The notes under the pieces were generated by a model. It was not told the origin of the DNA and searched no databases. It was given only the letters and a program-made list of their open reading frames with translations. From the NCBI GenBank assembly GCA_002713365.1, contig PASR01000014.1, forward strand, positions 62,001 through 126,000: a DNA stretch of 64,000 nt, given 5' to 3'. A program made the translations under genes and the position numbers. This DNA comes from Rhodospirillaceae bacterium. GTDB taxonomy: Bacteria > Pseudomonadota > Alphaproteobacteria > UBA6615. Numbering within the stretch: position 1 is the stretch's first letter; each line of letters opens with the position of its first letter. Of the stretch, positions 54,630-62,988 are shown piece by piece.

Positions 54630-55217
54630 TCTGTAATAATTAATTTACTTAATTTTCTACGTTATATATTTGACTGGATAGTTGTTACTACTAATGCAGC
54701 TGCGTCTAGCTGGATATTTGTGCTTATGGCTCTTGTGACCTCAGATATCGTTCTCCGATTTGTTTTTGATTCACCAATTAGTGGTGTTACAGAAATAGTA
54801 GAGATATCGATTGTTATAATCCTATATTTACAATTAACTCATACTCTTAAAGTGGGACGGATGACGCGTTCTGATGCTCTGTATTCGGCGATACTGAGAC
54901 GTTATCCGGCTGTTGGAAATATAATGGGCTTCTTCTTCAGTGCAGCAGGTGTTGGGCTCATGATTGCCATTATAAAAGGGGGGTGGTCCAAATGGCTTCA
55001 GGCCTACCACGGAAACTTTTTTGTTGGTAATGTAGGGGTATTTACCTTTCCTGAATGGCCTCAGAGATTAATCCTTGTAATTGGCTGTACTCTTTTGGCG
55101 ATTCAATTTGCTTTGTTGGCTTTAGACAATATTAGAGCGTTATTTGGCAAACAGCCTTTAGTAACTGAGAAAGCTGTAGATGTTGAGCTTGAGGCGGCTG
55201 AGGAGAGTACCAAATGA
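54627..55217 (+). CDS. TRAP transporter small permease (DctQ family)
   Basis: This 196-residue membrane protein has four hydrophobic helices, as in the DctQ family; the first includes WIFVLMALVTSDIVLRFVFD (residues ~24-43). A second pair is EIVEISIVIILYLQLTHTLK and FFFSAAGVGLMIAIIKGGW. The charged tail is cytoplasmic. The start is TTG at 54627 because a TAG lies in frame at 54621 and no closer ATG exists; the ribosome site is not visible. The stop overlaps the large permease start (ATGA). Confidence 0.88.
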   Translation: MSVIINLLNFLRYIFDWIVVTTNAAASSWIFVLMALVTSDIVLRFVFDSPISGVTEIVEISIVIILYLQLTHTLKVGRMTRSDALYSAILRRYPAVGNIMGFFFSAAGVGLMIAIIKGGWSKWLQAYHGNFFVGNVGVFTFPEWPQRLILVIGCTLLAIQFALLALDNIRALFGKQPLVTEKAVDVELEAAEESTK

Positions 55218-56554
55218 CTGGTTTAGAAATTGGTGCCATCTCAATTGTAGCAATGTTAGTTCTTATTTATATAGGTATGTATGTGCCAATTGTTTTAGCC
55301 CTAATATCATTTGTGGGTGTATGGGTTGTTAAAGGAAATATTAATATAGCAGTTAGCCTATTATGGCTTGCCTCAGCTAAAACAGTTGGTAATTTTTTAT
55401 TTGGTGTCATACCACTTTTTGTATTAATGGGATTATTGGTAAGTACTGCTGGGATGGGCCGCGATACATACGATATTGCTCAATATTTTATGAAGAGAAT
55501 ACGAGGCGGATTAGGAATGGCTACTGTGGTGGCTAATGCAATATTTGCTGCTATCACTGGCGTTTCTATAGCTTCTGCCACTGTTTTTACTAAGATCTCT
55601 GTCCCGGAGATGTTACGTTACGGTTACAAAGGAAGATTTGCTGTTGGGGTTGTTGCTGGCTCCTCGGTTTTGGGTATGCTTATTCCACCCAGTATTTTAC
55701 TTATTGTTTATGCCTTAATAGCTGAAGAATCGGTTGGTGATCTCTTTATAGCCGGAGTGGGCCCTGGTCTTCTTTTGACAATTGCATTCTGCGTTTTAAT
55801 ATCTTTTATGGCCTATTTTTTCCCTAATTCTGTCGCTTCTCCTGAAACATTTACACAATCAGTTGAGACCGAAAATAGGTTATCTAAAAGAGAACTATTA
55901 TTTAAATCAGTACCTATTATTACATTGATTGTAGTAGTTCTGGGAGGAATATATGCAGGCCTCTACACACCTACTGAAGCTGGAGCTGCTGGAGCTTTTG
56001 TAGCATTGCTCTTCGCTTTATGGCGAAGAAGCTTAAGTTGGAGAGGACTCTGGGCAATATTGGTAGAAACTGGCCATATTACTGCAACATTGTTGTTCTT
56101 AATTGTTTCGGCCAGCATGTATAGTCGAATGCTAGGTATTACGGGTCTACCTACTCAGCTGGGTACCTGGATAGGTGAAATGGATGCCAGTTTTGGTATG
56201 CTACTATTTCTTTATGTAGTTATAGTATTGGTACTAGGTACTATAATTGATTCAGTATCGATAATGCTGATATCAGTACCACTGTTTTTGGTGGTTCTGG
56301 CCCCTTTCAATGTAGACCTAGTATGGTTCGGTATAGTTACTATCATTGCAACTGAGATAGGCTTGTTAACGCCTCCTCTGGGTCTAGCGGTATATGTGAT
56401 TAAGAGCACATTAGATAGGGATGATATTTCCCTTGCGGATATTTTTATAGGGGCTGCACCATTCGCTCTGACTATGCTTTTTGTCTTAATAGCGATAATT
56501 CTGGTTCCAGATATTAGCCTATATTTGGTCGAATTAAGAAGGTCTCTTATTTAA
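55214..56554 (+). CDS. TRAP transporter large permease (DctM family)
   Basis: This 446-residue permease with about 12 hydrophobic helices has TRAP-M motifs: GVIPLFVLMGLLVSTAGMG, ATVVANAIFAAITGVSIASATVFTKISVPEM, LGMLIPPSILLIVYALI, and YTPTEAGAAGAFVALLFAL. It forms the Na+-coupled transport unit with the small permease. It overlaps the upstream gene by four bases and, at its 3' end, overlaps the convergent thioesterase by four bases. Confidence 0.95.
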   Translation: MTGLEIGAISIVAMLVLIYIGMYVPIVLALISFVGVWVVKGNINIAVSLLWLASAKTVGNFLFGVIPLFVLMGLLVSTAGMGRDTYDIAQYFMKRIRGGLGMATVVANAIFAAITGVSIASATVFTKISVPEMLRYGYKGRFAVGVVAGSSVLGMLIPPSILLIVYALIAEESVGDLFIAGVGPGLLLTIAFCVLISFMAYFFPNSVASPETFTQSVETENRLSKRELLFKSVPIITLIVVVLGGIYAGLYTPTEAGAAGAFVALLFALWRRSLSWRGLWAILVETGHITATLLFLIVSASMYSRMLGITGLPTQLGTWIGEMDASFGMLLFLYVVIVLVLGTIIDSVSIMLISVPLFLVVLAPFNVDLVWFGIVTIIATEIGLLTPPLGLAVYVIKSTLDRDDISLADIFIGAAPFALTMLFVLIAIILVPDISLYLVELRRSLI

Positions 56555-56964
56555 AGAAGCATCCATGTAGTCCATATGTTAGCTATTGGTTTCGTATTAG
56601 ATGAATTTTCTAAGGTAAATTCGCCAAATACTAGCTGTTTGCCCGCTTTGACAATTTTACCTCGACCTATAATATCAATGTTCCTTGCTGGATTCATAAA
56701 ACTGGTTGTCATATCTACTGTGGCCATATTACGAAAGCCACCAATGGATGAAGAAATTACAACTACCATAGCTGAATCGGCAAAGGCTAACATTGATTGA
56801 CCAGAGATAATACCTCCGATTCTGGCTAAGTGTTCGCCATAAGGCATTTTAAGAACTGCACCATTAACAGAGGTTTCTAATACCTGTATATTTAAATCCT
56901 TGACCCAAGGGGCCATTTTCGTGTCGATTATTTTTTGCCCTTCGGCGATAGATATACCTGTCAT
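56551..56964 (-). CDS. PaaI-type hot-dog thioesterase (second copy)
   Basis: This 137-residue hot-dog protein has the PaaI-like core MPYGEHLARIGGIISGQSMLAFADSAMVVVIS (residues ~59-90), with Asp83 near the helix, and a strand VDMTTSFMNPARN. It resembles the thioesterase at 23356-23793 but is diverged. It probably cleaves an acyl-CoA. Convergent with, and overlapping the end of, the TRAP large permease, so they do not share a promoter; it diverges from the hydrolase gene beyond. Confidence 0.85.
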   Translation of the reverse strand: MTGISIAEGQKIIDTKMAPWVKDLNIQVLETSVNGAVLKMPYGEHLARIGGIISGQSMLAFADSAMVVVISSSIGGFRNMATVDMTTSFMNPARNIDIIGRGKIVKAGKQLVFGEFTLENSSNTKPIANIWTTWMLL

Positions 56965-56990
56965 AATATTTTGATAATAAAGGGCTTATA

Positions 56991-57875
56991 ATGTCTCAAC
57001 AAGTTAATTTCTATAGTGATGGATTATGTTTATCTGGCGAGTTAAATTTTGCCATAGGAGTAGACAAAGCTCCTGGCGTGGTCTGCGTTCATGGATATAC
57101 TGGTCGAAAAGAAACTTATATGCCGCCTTTTGTAAGAGAGTTAAATAAAGCCGGTTTTCATACATTTGATTTTTATCACCGTGGTTTTGGCAAAAGTGAG
57201 GGAACAAGATTACTTGCTGATCCTGAGGGACAGGTTCGAGATATATTATCTGCGCTAGTGTTTCTTCGCCAATATCCTCAGATAGATGTAAATTCAGTCG
57301 CAATTATGGGCTTGAGCCATGGAGGGGCAACTACAATAAAGGCAGCGGCATTAGATGTAAATGTTAGTTGTGTAGTAACTGTTGGTGCACCAGGCAATGG
57401 TATGAGATGGATGAAAAGCAAGAGAACAACCGAAGAATGGAAGGAATTAGAGCTAAGACTTATTGACGATCGGGTAAAACGAGTGATTGAAGGAGAATCT
57501 TTACGCGTTCCATATATAGAAATGGCGCCACCCGGACCAGCAGAACGAGCAGCGTTTAAAACTATGTATAAACCAGAAGAAACTAATTCCGAGGGTTATC
57601 CTCTAGAAAATATTGACTTAGCAGTAGAATTCAGATCCGAGGATTTTATTGGATTAATATCTCCTCGTCCAATTTTAATGATTCATGGAGTAGAAGATAC
57701 TATGGTTCCTTATTCAGAAGCAGAATCATTGTATGTTAAGGCTAGCGAACCTAAAAAATTAATATCTATACCAGATATTAATCATGCTGATGTATATGAG
57801 GCCCGTAATCCAGAAGTTTTTAACACTGTTATTATAGAAACTATAAATTGGTTTAAAAAGTATCTTTATAAGTGA
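56991..57875 (+). CDS. Alpha/beta hydrolase
   Basis: This 294-residue alpha/beta hydrolase has the elbow AIMGLSHGGATTIKAAA with the nucleophile in GLSHG (near residue 106), the oxyanion HGYTGRKETY (near 35-44), acid in HGVEDTMVPYSEAE, and base His in IPDINHADVYE. The pattern is that of dienelactone hydrolase or lysophospholipase-like relatives. AAAGGG precedes the ATG. It is followed in 51 bases by an SDR and then an acyl-CoA dehydrogenase on the same strand, which suggests ester or lactone opening before CoA-dependent breakdown. Substrate unknown. Confidence 0.9.
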   Translation: MSQQVNFYSDGLCLSGELNFAIGVDKAPGVVCVHGYTGRKETYMPPFVRELNKAGFHTFDFYHRGFGKSEGTRLLADPEGQVRDILSALVFLRQYPQIDVNSVAIMGLSHGGATTIKAAALDVNVSCVVTVGAPGNGMRWMKSKRTTEEWKELELRLIDDRVKRVIEGESLRVPYIEMAPPGPAERAAFKTMYKPEETNSEGYPLENIDLAVEFRSEDFIGLISPRPILMIHGVEDTMVPYSEAESLYVKASEPKKLISIPDINHADVYEARNPEVFNTVIIETINWFKKYLYK

Positions 57876-57926
57876 TTATTTATTATGTGATGCCATAATG
57901 ATAATTTATATCAGGGATAGGGTAAT

Positions 57927-58697
57927 ATGAATGATATATTTAAACTCCATGGTCAATTAGCGTTAGTTACTGGAGCATCTAGTGGCCTTGGCGAACATTT
58001 TGCTAAAACACTTAGCCAAGCGGGCGCTAAAGTTTTTATAGGTGCTCGTCGCATGGAACGTCTAGAGTCATTAGCCAATAAATTAAATATTTCTGAGAAG
58101 TGTGTATTCCCTATAGGGCTAGATGTGACTGATGCTGAATCTGTGAAAAAAGTTATCCAATATATAAATGAAAATCATGGACCTATATCAATTCTAATCA
58201 ATAATGCCGGTATTCCATCATCAGGCCGGGCTATTGAAATGCAAGAAGAAGAATGGGAAAGGGTTATTGATACAAACCTTAAGGGTGCATGGTTAATGGC
58301 ACGAGAAGTGGGCAGCCAGATGATTGAATATAATATTTCCGGACGTATTATCAATATTGCTTCGGTGATTGGTGTTAAAACTAGTGCTAAACGAGTTCTA
58401 GCGTACTCAGTATCAAAAGCTGGATTAGTTAGTTTAACTCAGAGTTTTGCACTGGAATTGGCAGAAAAAGGTATTTGTGTGAATGCTATTGCTCCGGGAT
58501 ATATTGAAACAGAGTTGAACAACGAATTTTTGCAGAGCGCAGCAGGCCAAAGAATTTCTACCCGTATTCCATTAGGACGATTTGGTGAAACAATTGACTT
58601 AGATGGAGTCTTATTAATGCTGGCAGGGCCTGCAGCAAAATATATTACAGGGTCTATCATAACAGTCGACGGTGGTTTATCCCTTTCGACACTATAA
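57927..58697 (+). CDS. Short-chain dehydrogenase/reductase
   Basis: This 256-residue SDR has TGASSGLG (15-22), NNAG (92-95), Ser146 in IASVIG and Tyr160/Lys164 in YSVSK, all the classical active-site residues. The segment GARRMERLE after the second strand suggests NADP preference (basic residues). The C-terminus YITGSIITVDGG is normal. It is the middle gene of hydrolase-SDR-acyl-CoA dehydrogenase on the plus strand, gaps 51 and 32 bases. Confidence 0.93.
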   Translation: MNDIFKLHGQLALVTGASSGLGEHFAKTLSQAGAKVFIGARRMERLESLANKLNISEKCVFPIGLDVTDAESVKKVIQYINENHGPISILINNAGIPSSGRAIEMQEEEWERVIDTNLKGAWLMAREVGSQMIEYNISGRIINIASVIGVKTSAKRVLAYSVSKAGLVSLTQSFALELAEKGICVNAIAPGYIETELNNEFLQSAAGQRISTRIPLGRFGETIDLDGVLLMLAGPAAKYITGSIITVDGGLSLSTL

Positions 58698-58729
58698 TAA
58701 TTAAAACAATACAATATTGAGACATTAAG

Positions 58730-59929
58730 ATGGATTTTACTTTATCGAATGAATTAGAAAATTTACGACAACGTGTTTCTAAGTTTGTCAGTGATGAAAT
58801 TATGCCAGTTGAAGCTGATCCTAACAGTTTTGATGATCATGAAAATATTGCTCCGGAACCATTAAAGAAACTAAGAGAGAAAGCGAAAGCTAATGGCTTA
58901 TGGTCTCCCCAAATGCCTGTCCAACGTGGAGGCTTAGGTTTAAATACAGTAGGAATGGCGGTATTTTATGAAGAGGCAGGTCGCTCTAGATTTGGACCTG
59001 TTTGTATGAATTGTGCCGCGCCTGACGACGGCAACATGATTTTATTAGAACGTTGCGCAACAGAAGAGCAAAAAGATAGATGGTTGCAGCCTATAATTGA
59101 CGGTAGGGTTAGATCTTCAATTATGATGACTGAACCAGCTCCGGGTGCTGGTTCCGACCCAACCTCAATGCTCACAACAGCATCACCTAAAGGAAATGAT
59201 ACTTGGGTAATAGACGGACATAAGTGGTTTATTACTGGTGCGGAAGGAGCAGAGCACTTTATACTGCTTGCAAGGACTTCTGATGATACTCACCATAACT
59301 TAACAACTTTTTTGTTTCATCGCGATGACCCAGGTTGGGAGATTCTTAGACGTATTCCTATTATGGGACCTGAAGAGCATGGCGGTCATTGTGAAATTCA
59401 GTTTAGTGGCTTGGAAATACCTGATGCTAACCGATTAATGGGGGTCGGTGAGGGCATGAAATCTGTACAGATCCGTTTAGGAACGGCAAGGCTTACCCAT
59501 TGCATGCGTTGGCTAGGCATGGCTAAAAGGGCAATAGAAGAATGTTTAGAGTATGTTGGAACACGTAAAAACTTTGGAATGTTATTGTCTGAGCACGAGG
59601 GTGTACAATGGATGCTGGCTGATGCGGCTATGGATATAGAAATTGGCAGATTGATGACCATGCGTGCTGCAGCTAAGTTAGATAGTGGAGACCAGGCACG
59701 TAAAGAGGTCTCAATGGCTAAAATATTTGTTTCTGAGCTCTTACATAAGTCTATAGCAACTGCAATTCAGTTAAATGGCGCTCGAGGTTATTCCAAAGAT
59801 TTACCTCTTGAATGGATGTACAGGTACGCCCCCCAGGCAAAATTAGTAGACGGCGCTTCTGAAGTCCATAAAATGGTTATTGCTAGAAACTTATTATCAC
59901 AAGGCATGGACTTCTGGTCTTGGGATTAG
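58730..59929 (+). CDS. ACAD10/11-type acyl-CoA dehydrogenase (second)
   Basis: This 399-residue acyl-CoA dehydrogenase has MMTEPAPGAGSDPTSM, HKWFITGAEGAEHFILLART and RLTHCMRWLGMAKRAIEE. The C-terminal motif is LVDGASEVHKMVIARN, with Asp where most enzymes have the YEG Glu, as in the 17306-18541 gene and the ACAD10/11 group. No kinase homologue lies beside this copy, so the 4-hydroxyacyl route is less certain here. The RNA site GAGAC is weak. It is the last gene of the hydrolase-SDR-dehydrogenase set; a short non-coding gap then leads to convergent genes. Confidence 0.9.
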   Translation: MDFTLSNELENLRQRVSKFVSDEIMPVEADPNSFDDHENIAPEPLKKLREKAKANGLWSPQMPVQRGGLGLNTVGMAVFYEEAGRSRFGPVCMNCAAPDDGNMILLERCATEEQKDRWLQPIIDGRVRSSIMMTEPAPGAGSDPTSMLTTASPKGNDTWVIDGHKWFITGAEGAEHFILLARTSDDTHHNLTTFLFHRDDPGWEILRRIPIMGPEEHGGHCEIQFSGLEIPDANRLMGVGEGMKSVQIRLGTARLTHCMRWLGMAKRAIEECLEYVGTRKNFGMLLSEHEGVQWMLADAAMDIEIGRLMTMRAAAKLDSGDQARKEVSMAKIFVSELLHKSIATAIQLNGARGYSKDLPLEWMYRYAPQAKLVDGASEVHKMVIARNLLSQGMDFWSWD

Positions 59930-60065
59930 TTTATATTAGAAATTTTTTAATAGTAACCCAACTGAAATTACCTGAGACAGAGTATAACCAGTTGAGGGGT
60001 ATTCTAGTTAAAGTATCTTCATAATTTAAGCTACCAAATTATTTTATCACTTTAATCATAGAAGT

Positions 60066-61121
60066 TTAAGGTACTAGTACTACACGTCCTAATATGCGTC
60101 CTTCGTTAAGGTCATGTAGAGTTTCAGTTACACGAGACATAGATCTTTTTTCAACGGGAATGGGTGTAACTTTGCCCCCGCGTACTAGGTCCAGCAGTTC
60201 ATGCATCTCACTTAAATTTCCTACATAAGATCCCCTCACTGTCATATTGCGGACAGGTAAAGTCAATGTAGGGATGGTGATTTCTCCACCGTAAAGGCCT
60301 ACACAAATGTAGCGTCCGCCCTTTCGTGTTGCTTCATACCCAAGCTTAGAAGTTTCAGTAGATCCTACAAAGTCAACAATTGCTCCTGGACCATTTCCTG
60401 TGATTTCTTTAAGCCTTTCTAATGCATCTTCTTCGGACGAATTAATTGTATGGTCGGCACCGGCCTGACGGGCTGCAGCCAATTTTTCGCCATCTATATC
60501 AACCACAATAAGTTCGTTGTCTGGTAAGTAAGCGCGAGCAATACCTATGCCAGTTAATCCAACGCCTCCTGCACCTATGATCACAACTTTATCATCTGCT
60601 GCTAGTGGGTGAACCTTTTTTAAGGCGCCATAAGACGTTACTCCGGCACAGGCTAAAGTACAAGCATAGTGCTCAGGAATTCCATTAATATCAATGAGGT
60701 AACGGGGATGGGCAGCCATTACATGATCTGCATAACCCCCTGGTGCGAGTACACCAAGTGTTCTCATTGAAATACAGTCGTTATCATTACCTTCCAAACA
60801 GCGAGGACATTCTCCACAGCCAATCCAAGGAAATACTAAACGCTTATCACCGATTTGAACCCCATCGGCATCTGGTCCTACTGCGACTACTTCTCCCACC
60901 GGTTCATGTCCCATGGTAAGTGGAAGTTTTATTCCTCGTTCCTTTATACTAATTTTTTTTCCACCACCCATGTCATAGCCGCCTTGCCAAAAATATAAGT
61001 CTGAATGACATACTCCGCTTGCGGTTATGCGTATTAATACTTCTGTGCCTTGAGGTTCAGGGTTTTCTGTTTCAACTAATTCTAGAGGTTGGTTTATCTC
61101 TACTAATTGGTAGCTTTTCAT
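60066..61121 (-). CDS. Zinc-dependent alcohol dehydrogenase (MDR)
   Basis: This is a medium-chain dehydrogenase of 351 residues from the ATG at 61121, 6 bases after GGAG; a GTG at 61133 lies upstream of that site. Catalytic-zinc ligands are Cys38 (GVCHSD), His72 and Glu73 (GHEPVGEV). Structural-zinc cysteines are 102, 105, 108 and 116 (GCGECPRCLEG). The NAD domain begins VIIGAGGVGLTGIGIARA. It resembles alcohol dehydrogenase AdhP/6-hydroxyhexanoate-type enzymes. It follows the hydratase by 21 bases and is the last gene of a three-gene minus operon. Confidence 0.92.
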   Translation of the reverse strand: MKSYQLVEINQPLELVETENPEPQGTEVLIRITASGVCHSDLYFWQGGYDMGGGKKISIKERGIKLPLTMGHEPVGEVVAVGPDADGVQIGDKRLVFPWIGCGECPRCLEGNDNDCISMRTLGVLAPGGYADHVMAAHPRYLIDINGIPEHYACTLACAGVTSYGALKKVHPLAADDKVVIIGAGGVGLTGIGIARAYLPDNELIVVDIDGEKLAAARQAGADHTINSSEEDALERLKEITGNGPGAIVDFVGSTETSKLGYEATRKGGRYICVGLYGGEITIPTLTLPVRNMTVRGSYVGNLSEMHELLDLVRGGKVTPIPVEKRSMSRVTETLHDLNEGRILGRVVLVP

Positions 61122-61142
61122 TTTATTCTCCACCCAAATGTT

Positions 61143-61937
61143 TTATTCAAACTTTATTTTAATACTTCCTAGACCTGACATTTCAACTTCTATCAGGTCG
61201 CCTGGTAATGCCCAATAGGTTGTTACTATTGAACCAAGGGTAATAAATTGTCCTGCTTTCAAATTCCTATTTCTTTCCGCTAATTTATTTGCTAGCCACG
61301 CCAAAGCTTGTAAAGGATGTCCCATAATTAATGAGCCTAAGCCTTTGCCAATGATATTTCCATTGACTTTCAAGTTACCTTCGATACTAGCTAGGTCTGT
61401 ATCTTTAGAAAAATCATGTGGATGTCCAAGAACGCAGGCTGCATTGAAAAAGTTATCTGCAACCATTGTTGGTGTATCAAGTTTGCGATAGTCGAAATAG
61501 CGTGCGTCAACCAATTCAATTGATGTCATACAACTTTCTATAGCATCTATAACGCTATTTATATTGTAAGGTGTATTAGTTAATGGAAGGTCTTCACCTA
61601 GTTTAACAGCAATCTCTGCTTCAATTCCAGGTTCGACATAATCAGCATGGTTTAAATTTATAGGGCTATTATAAACTGTCGGAGAAAATATTTCGCCATA
61701 AGATGGTTCGCTTATATTCATATATTCTTGCATTACAGAAGTTGTACATCCTATTTTATAGCCAATAGGCGTGCCAAGACCCTTCTTTATTAAAATATTA
61801 TTTAGATTTTCTTGTATTTTATAGGCTTCATTAAGGTCCTGTGGACGCTTTATATCGGGTAAAGGTTGTAGCCGTTTTTTTTCTAAGCGATTATTGGCAA
61901 TAATAATTGCTGCTTCTGCTGCTTGCTGGTTATTCAT
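61143..61937 (-). CDS. 2-oxopent-4-enoate hydratase/4-oxalocrotonate decarboxylase-family protein
   Basis: This 264-residue protein is of the MhpD/DmpE/DmpH family, related to FAH. Marks are GYKIGCTTSVMQEYMNISEP (residues ~57-76), the metal-binding EPGIEAEIAVKLGEDLP, and MGHPLQALAWLANKLAERN (near 206-224). MhpD-type enzymes hydrate 2-hydroxypentadienoate after meta-cleavage of catechols. No ring-cleavage dioxygenase is adjacent, so the pathway is not secure. It lies between the esterase (18 bases) and the Zn-dehydrogenase (21 bases) in one operon. Confidence 0.9.
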   Translation of the reverse strand: MNNQQAAEAAIIIANNRLEKKRLQPLPDIKRPQDLNEAYKIQENLNNILIKKGLGTPIGYKIGCTTSVMQEYMNISEPSYGEIFSPTVYNSPINLNHADYVEPGIEAEIAVKLGEDLPLTNTPYNINSVIDAIESCMTSIELVDARYFDYRKLDTPTMVADNFFNAACVLGHPHDFSKDTDLASIEGNLKVNGNIIGKGLGSLIMGHPLQALAWLANKLAERNRNLKAGQFITLGSIVTTYWALPGDLIEVEMSGLGSIKIKFE

Positions 61938-61955
61938 AATATTATTACTCTTTTT

Positions 61956-62900
61956 TTATTTAGAAAAAACTTCTTTAAGAGAATTAATAATCTGTAATAG
62001 TGCTAATGTAGCTGAATCAATTAGAGCACCGTAGTGGAAAAACCCATGGATCATACCATTGTAACATCTATATTTAACCACCCCGCCTGCATTTTTTAAA
62101 ATATAACCATAATTTTTACCGTCGTCACGTAATGGATCAAATTCAGCAGTTATTATTAAGGTACGCGGCGGGTTTGATATGTTTTTAGATAGAGCAGGGC
62201 TGTGCCGAGTGTCAATTTTATGCTGAAATTCTGGAATATATTGTTTTTGATACCACGAAATTTGTTCTCTAGTAAGAAAATATGGTTGGTCTAGAAGATT
62301 GTAGGATGGAAGGTTAAGCGCTAAATAAAAATCAGTCCAAGGGTATATTAGTATTTGAAGCGCAAAATTATATATATTATTATTACTTGCTTGCTGGGTT
62401 ACCGCTGCTGCAAGGTTTCCTCCTGCACTATCTCCTCCTATAGAAATTCTTGTTGAGTCACCTTCTAAACGCGAGGTGTTATTTAATACCCAAATTACCG
62501 TGTTCCAGGCATCATCATGGGCTGTAGGAAATTTATACTCGGGTGCTAGGCGATATCGAGGTGCTACGACAATACACCCAACTTCATTAGCAATTTTACG
62601 GCACTGGGGTTCACGGCTTTCGACACTTCCCATAACGAAGCCACCTCCGTGAAAGAAAATAAATATAGGTAATTTTTTTTGAGGTTTTTTTATTGGCCAA
62701 AAAATTCTTATAGATACACTTCCTTGATCACTTTCTATAGTATGATCTTCAATCTTACCTACAGGGTCATTAGGATAATTTCTTTCTTTTATGAATTTGT
62801 CATAAGAGAATCGAGCTTCAGAAGGTTTCATCTGGTTGAGTGGAGTCGATGAGGAGTTTAATGTGTTAAGAAGGTCATGAGCTTGCGGGTGAAGGGGCAT
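61956..62900 (-). CDS. Hormone-sensitive-lipase-family esterase
   Basis: This 314-residue alpha/beta hydrolase has the HSL (family IV) oxyanion motif FFHGGGFVMG near residue 73 and the elbow GGDSAGGNLAAA near 153, with Asp in EFDPLRDDG and His in HGFFHYGAL as the other triad members. It hydrolyses short acyl esters; no signal peptide is seen, so it acts in the cytoplasm. AGGAGA lies about 7 bases before the ATG. It is the first gene of the esterase-hydratase-dehydrogenase operon and is divergent from the hydantoinase gene (88 bases between starts). Confidence 0.92.
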   Translation of the reverse strand: MPLHPQAHDLLNTLNSSSTPLNQMKPSEARFSYDKFIKERNYPNDPVGKIEDHTIESDQGSVSIRIFWPIKKPQKKLPIFIFFHGGGFVMGSVESREPQCRKIANEVGCIVVAPRYRLAPEYKFPTAHDDAWNTVIWVLNNTSRLEGDSTRISIGGDSAGGNLAAAVTQQASNNNIYNFALQILIYPWTDFYLALNLPSYNLLDQPYFLTREQISWYQKQYIPEFQHKIDTRHSPALSKNISNPPRTLIITAEFDPLRDDGKNYGYILKNAGGVVKYRCYNGMIHGFFHYGALIDSATLALLQIINSLKEVFSK

Positions 62901-62988
62901 TTTTATCTCCTAATAGAGATAAGATTGCTTTCTAAATGATAATGGTCAACAAGTTTCGAGAAAGTTATTTTAGAAAGGTACAAAGATA

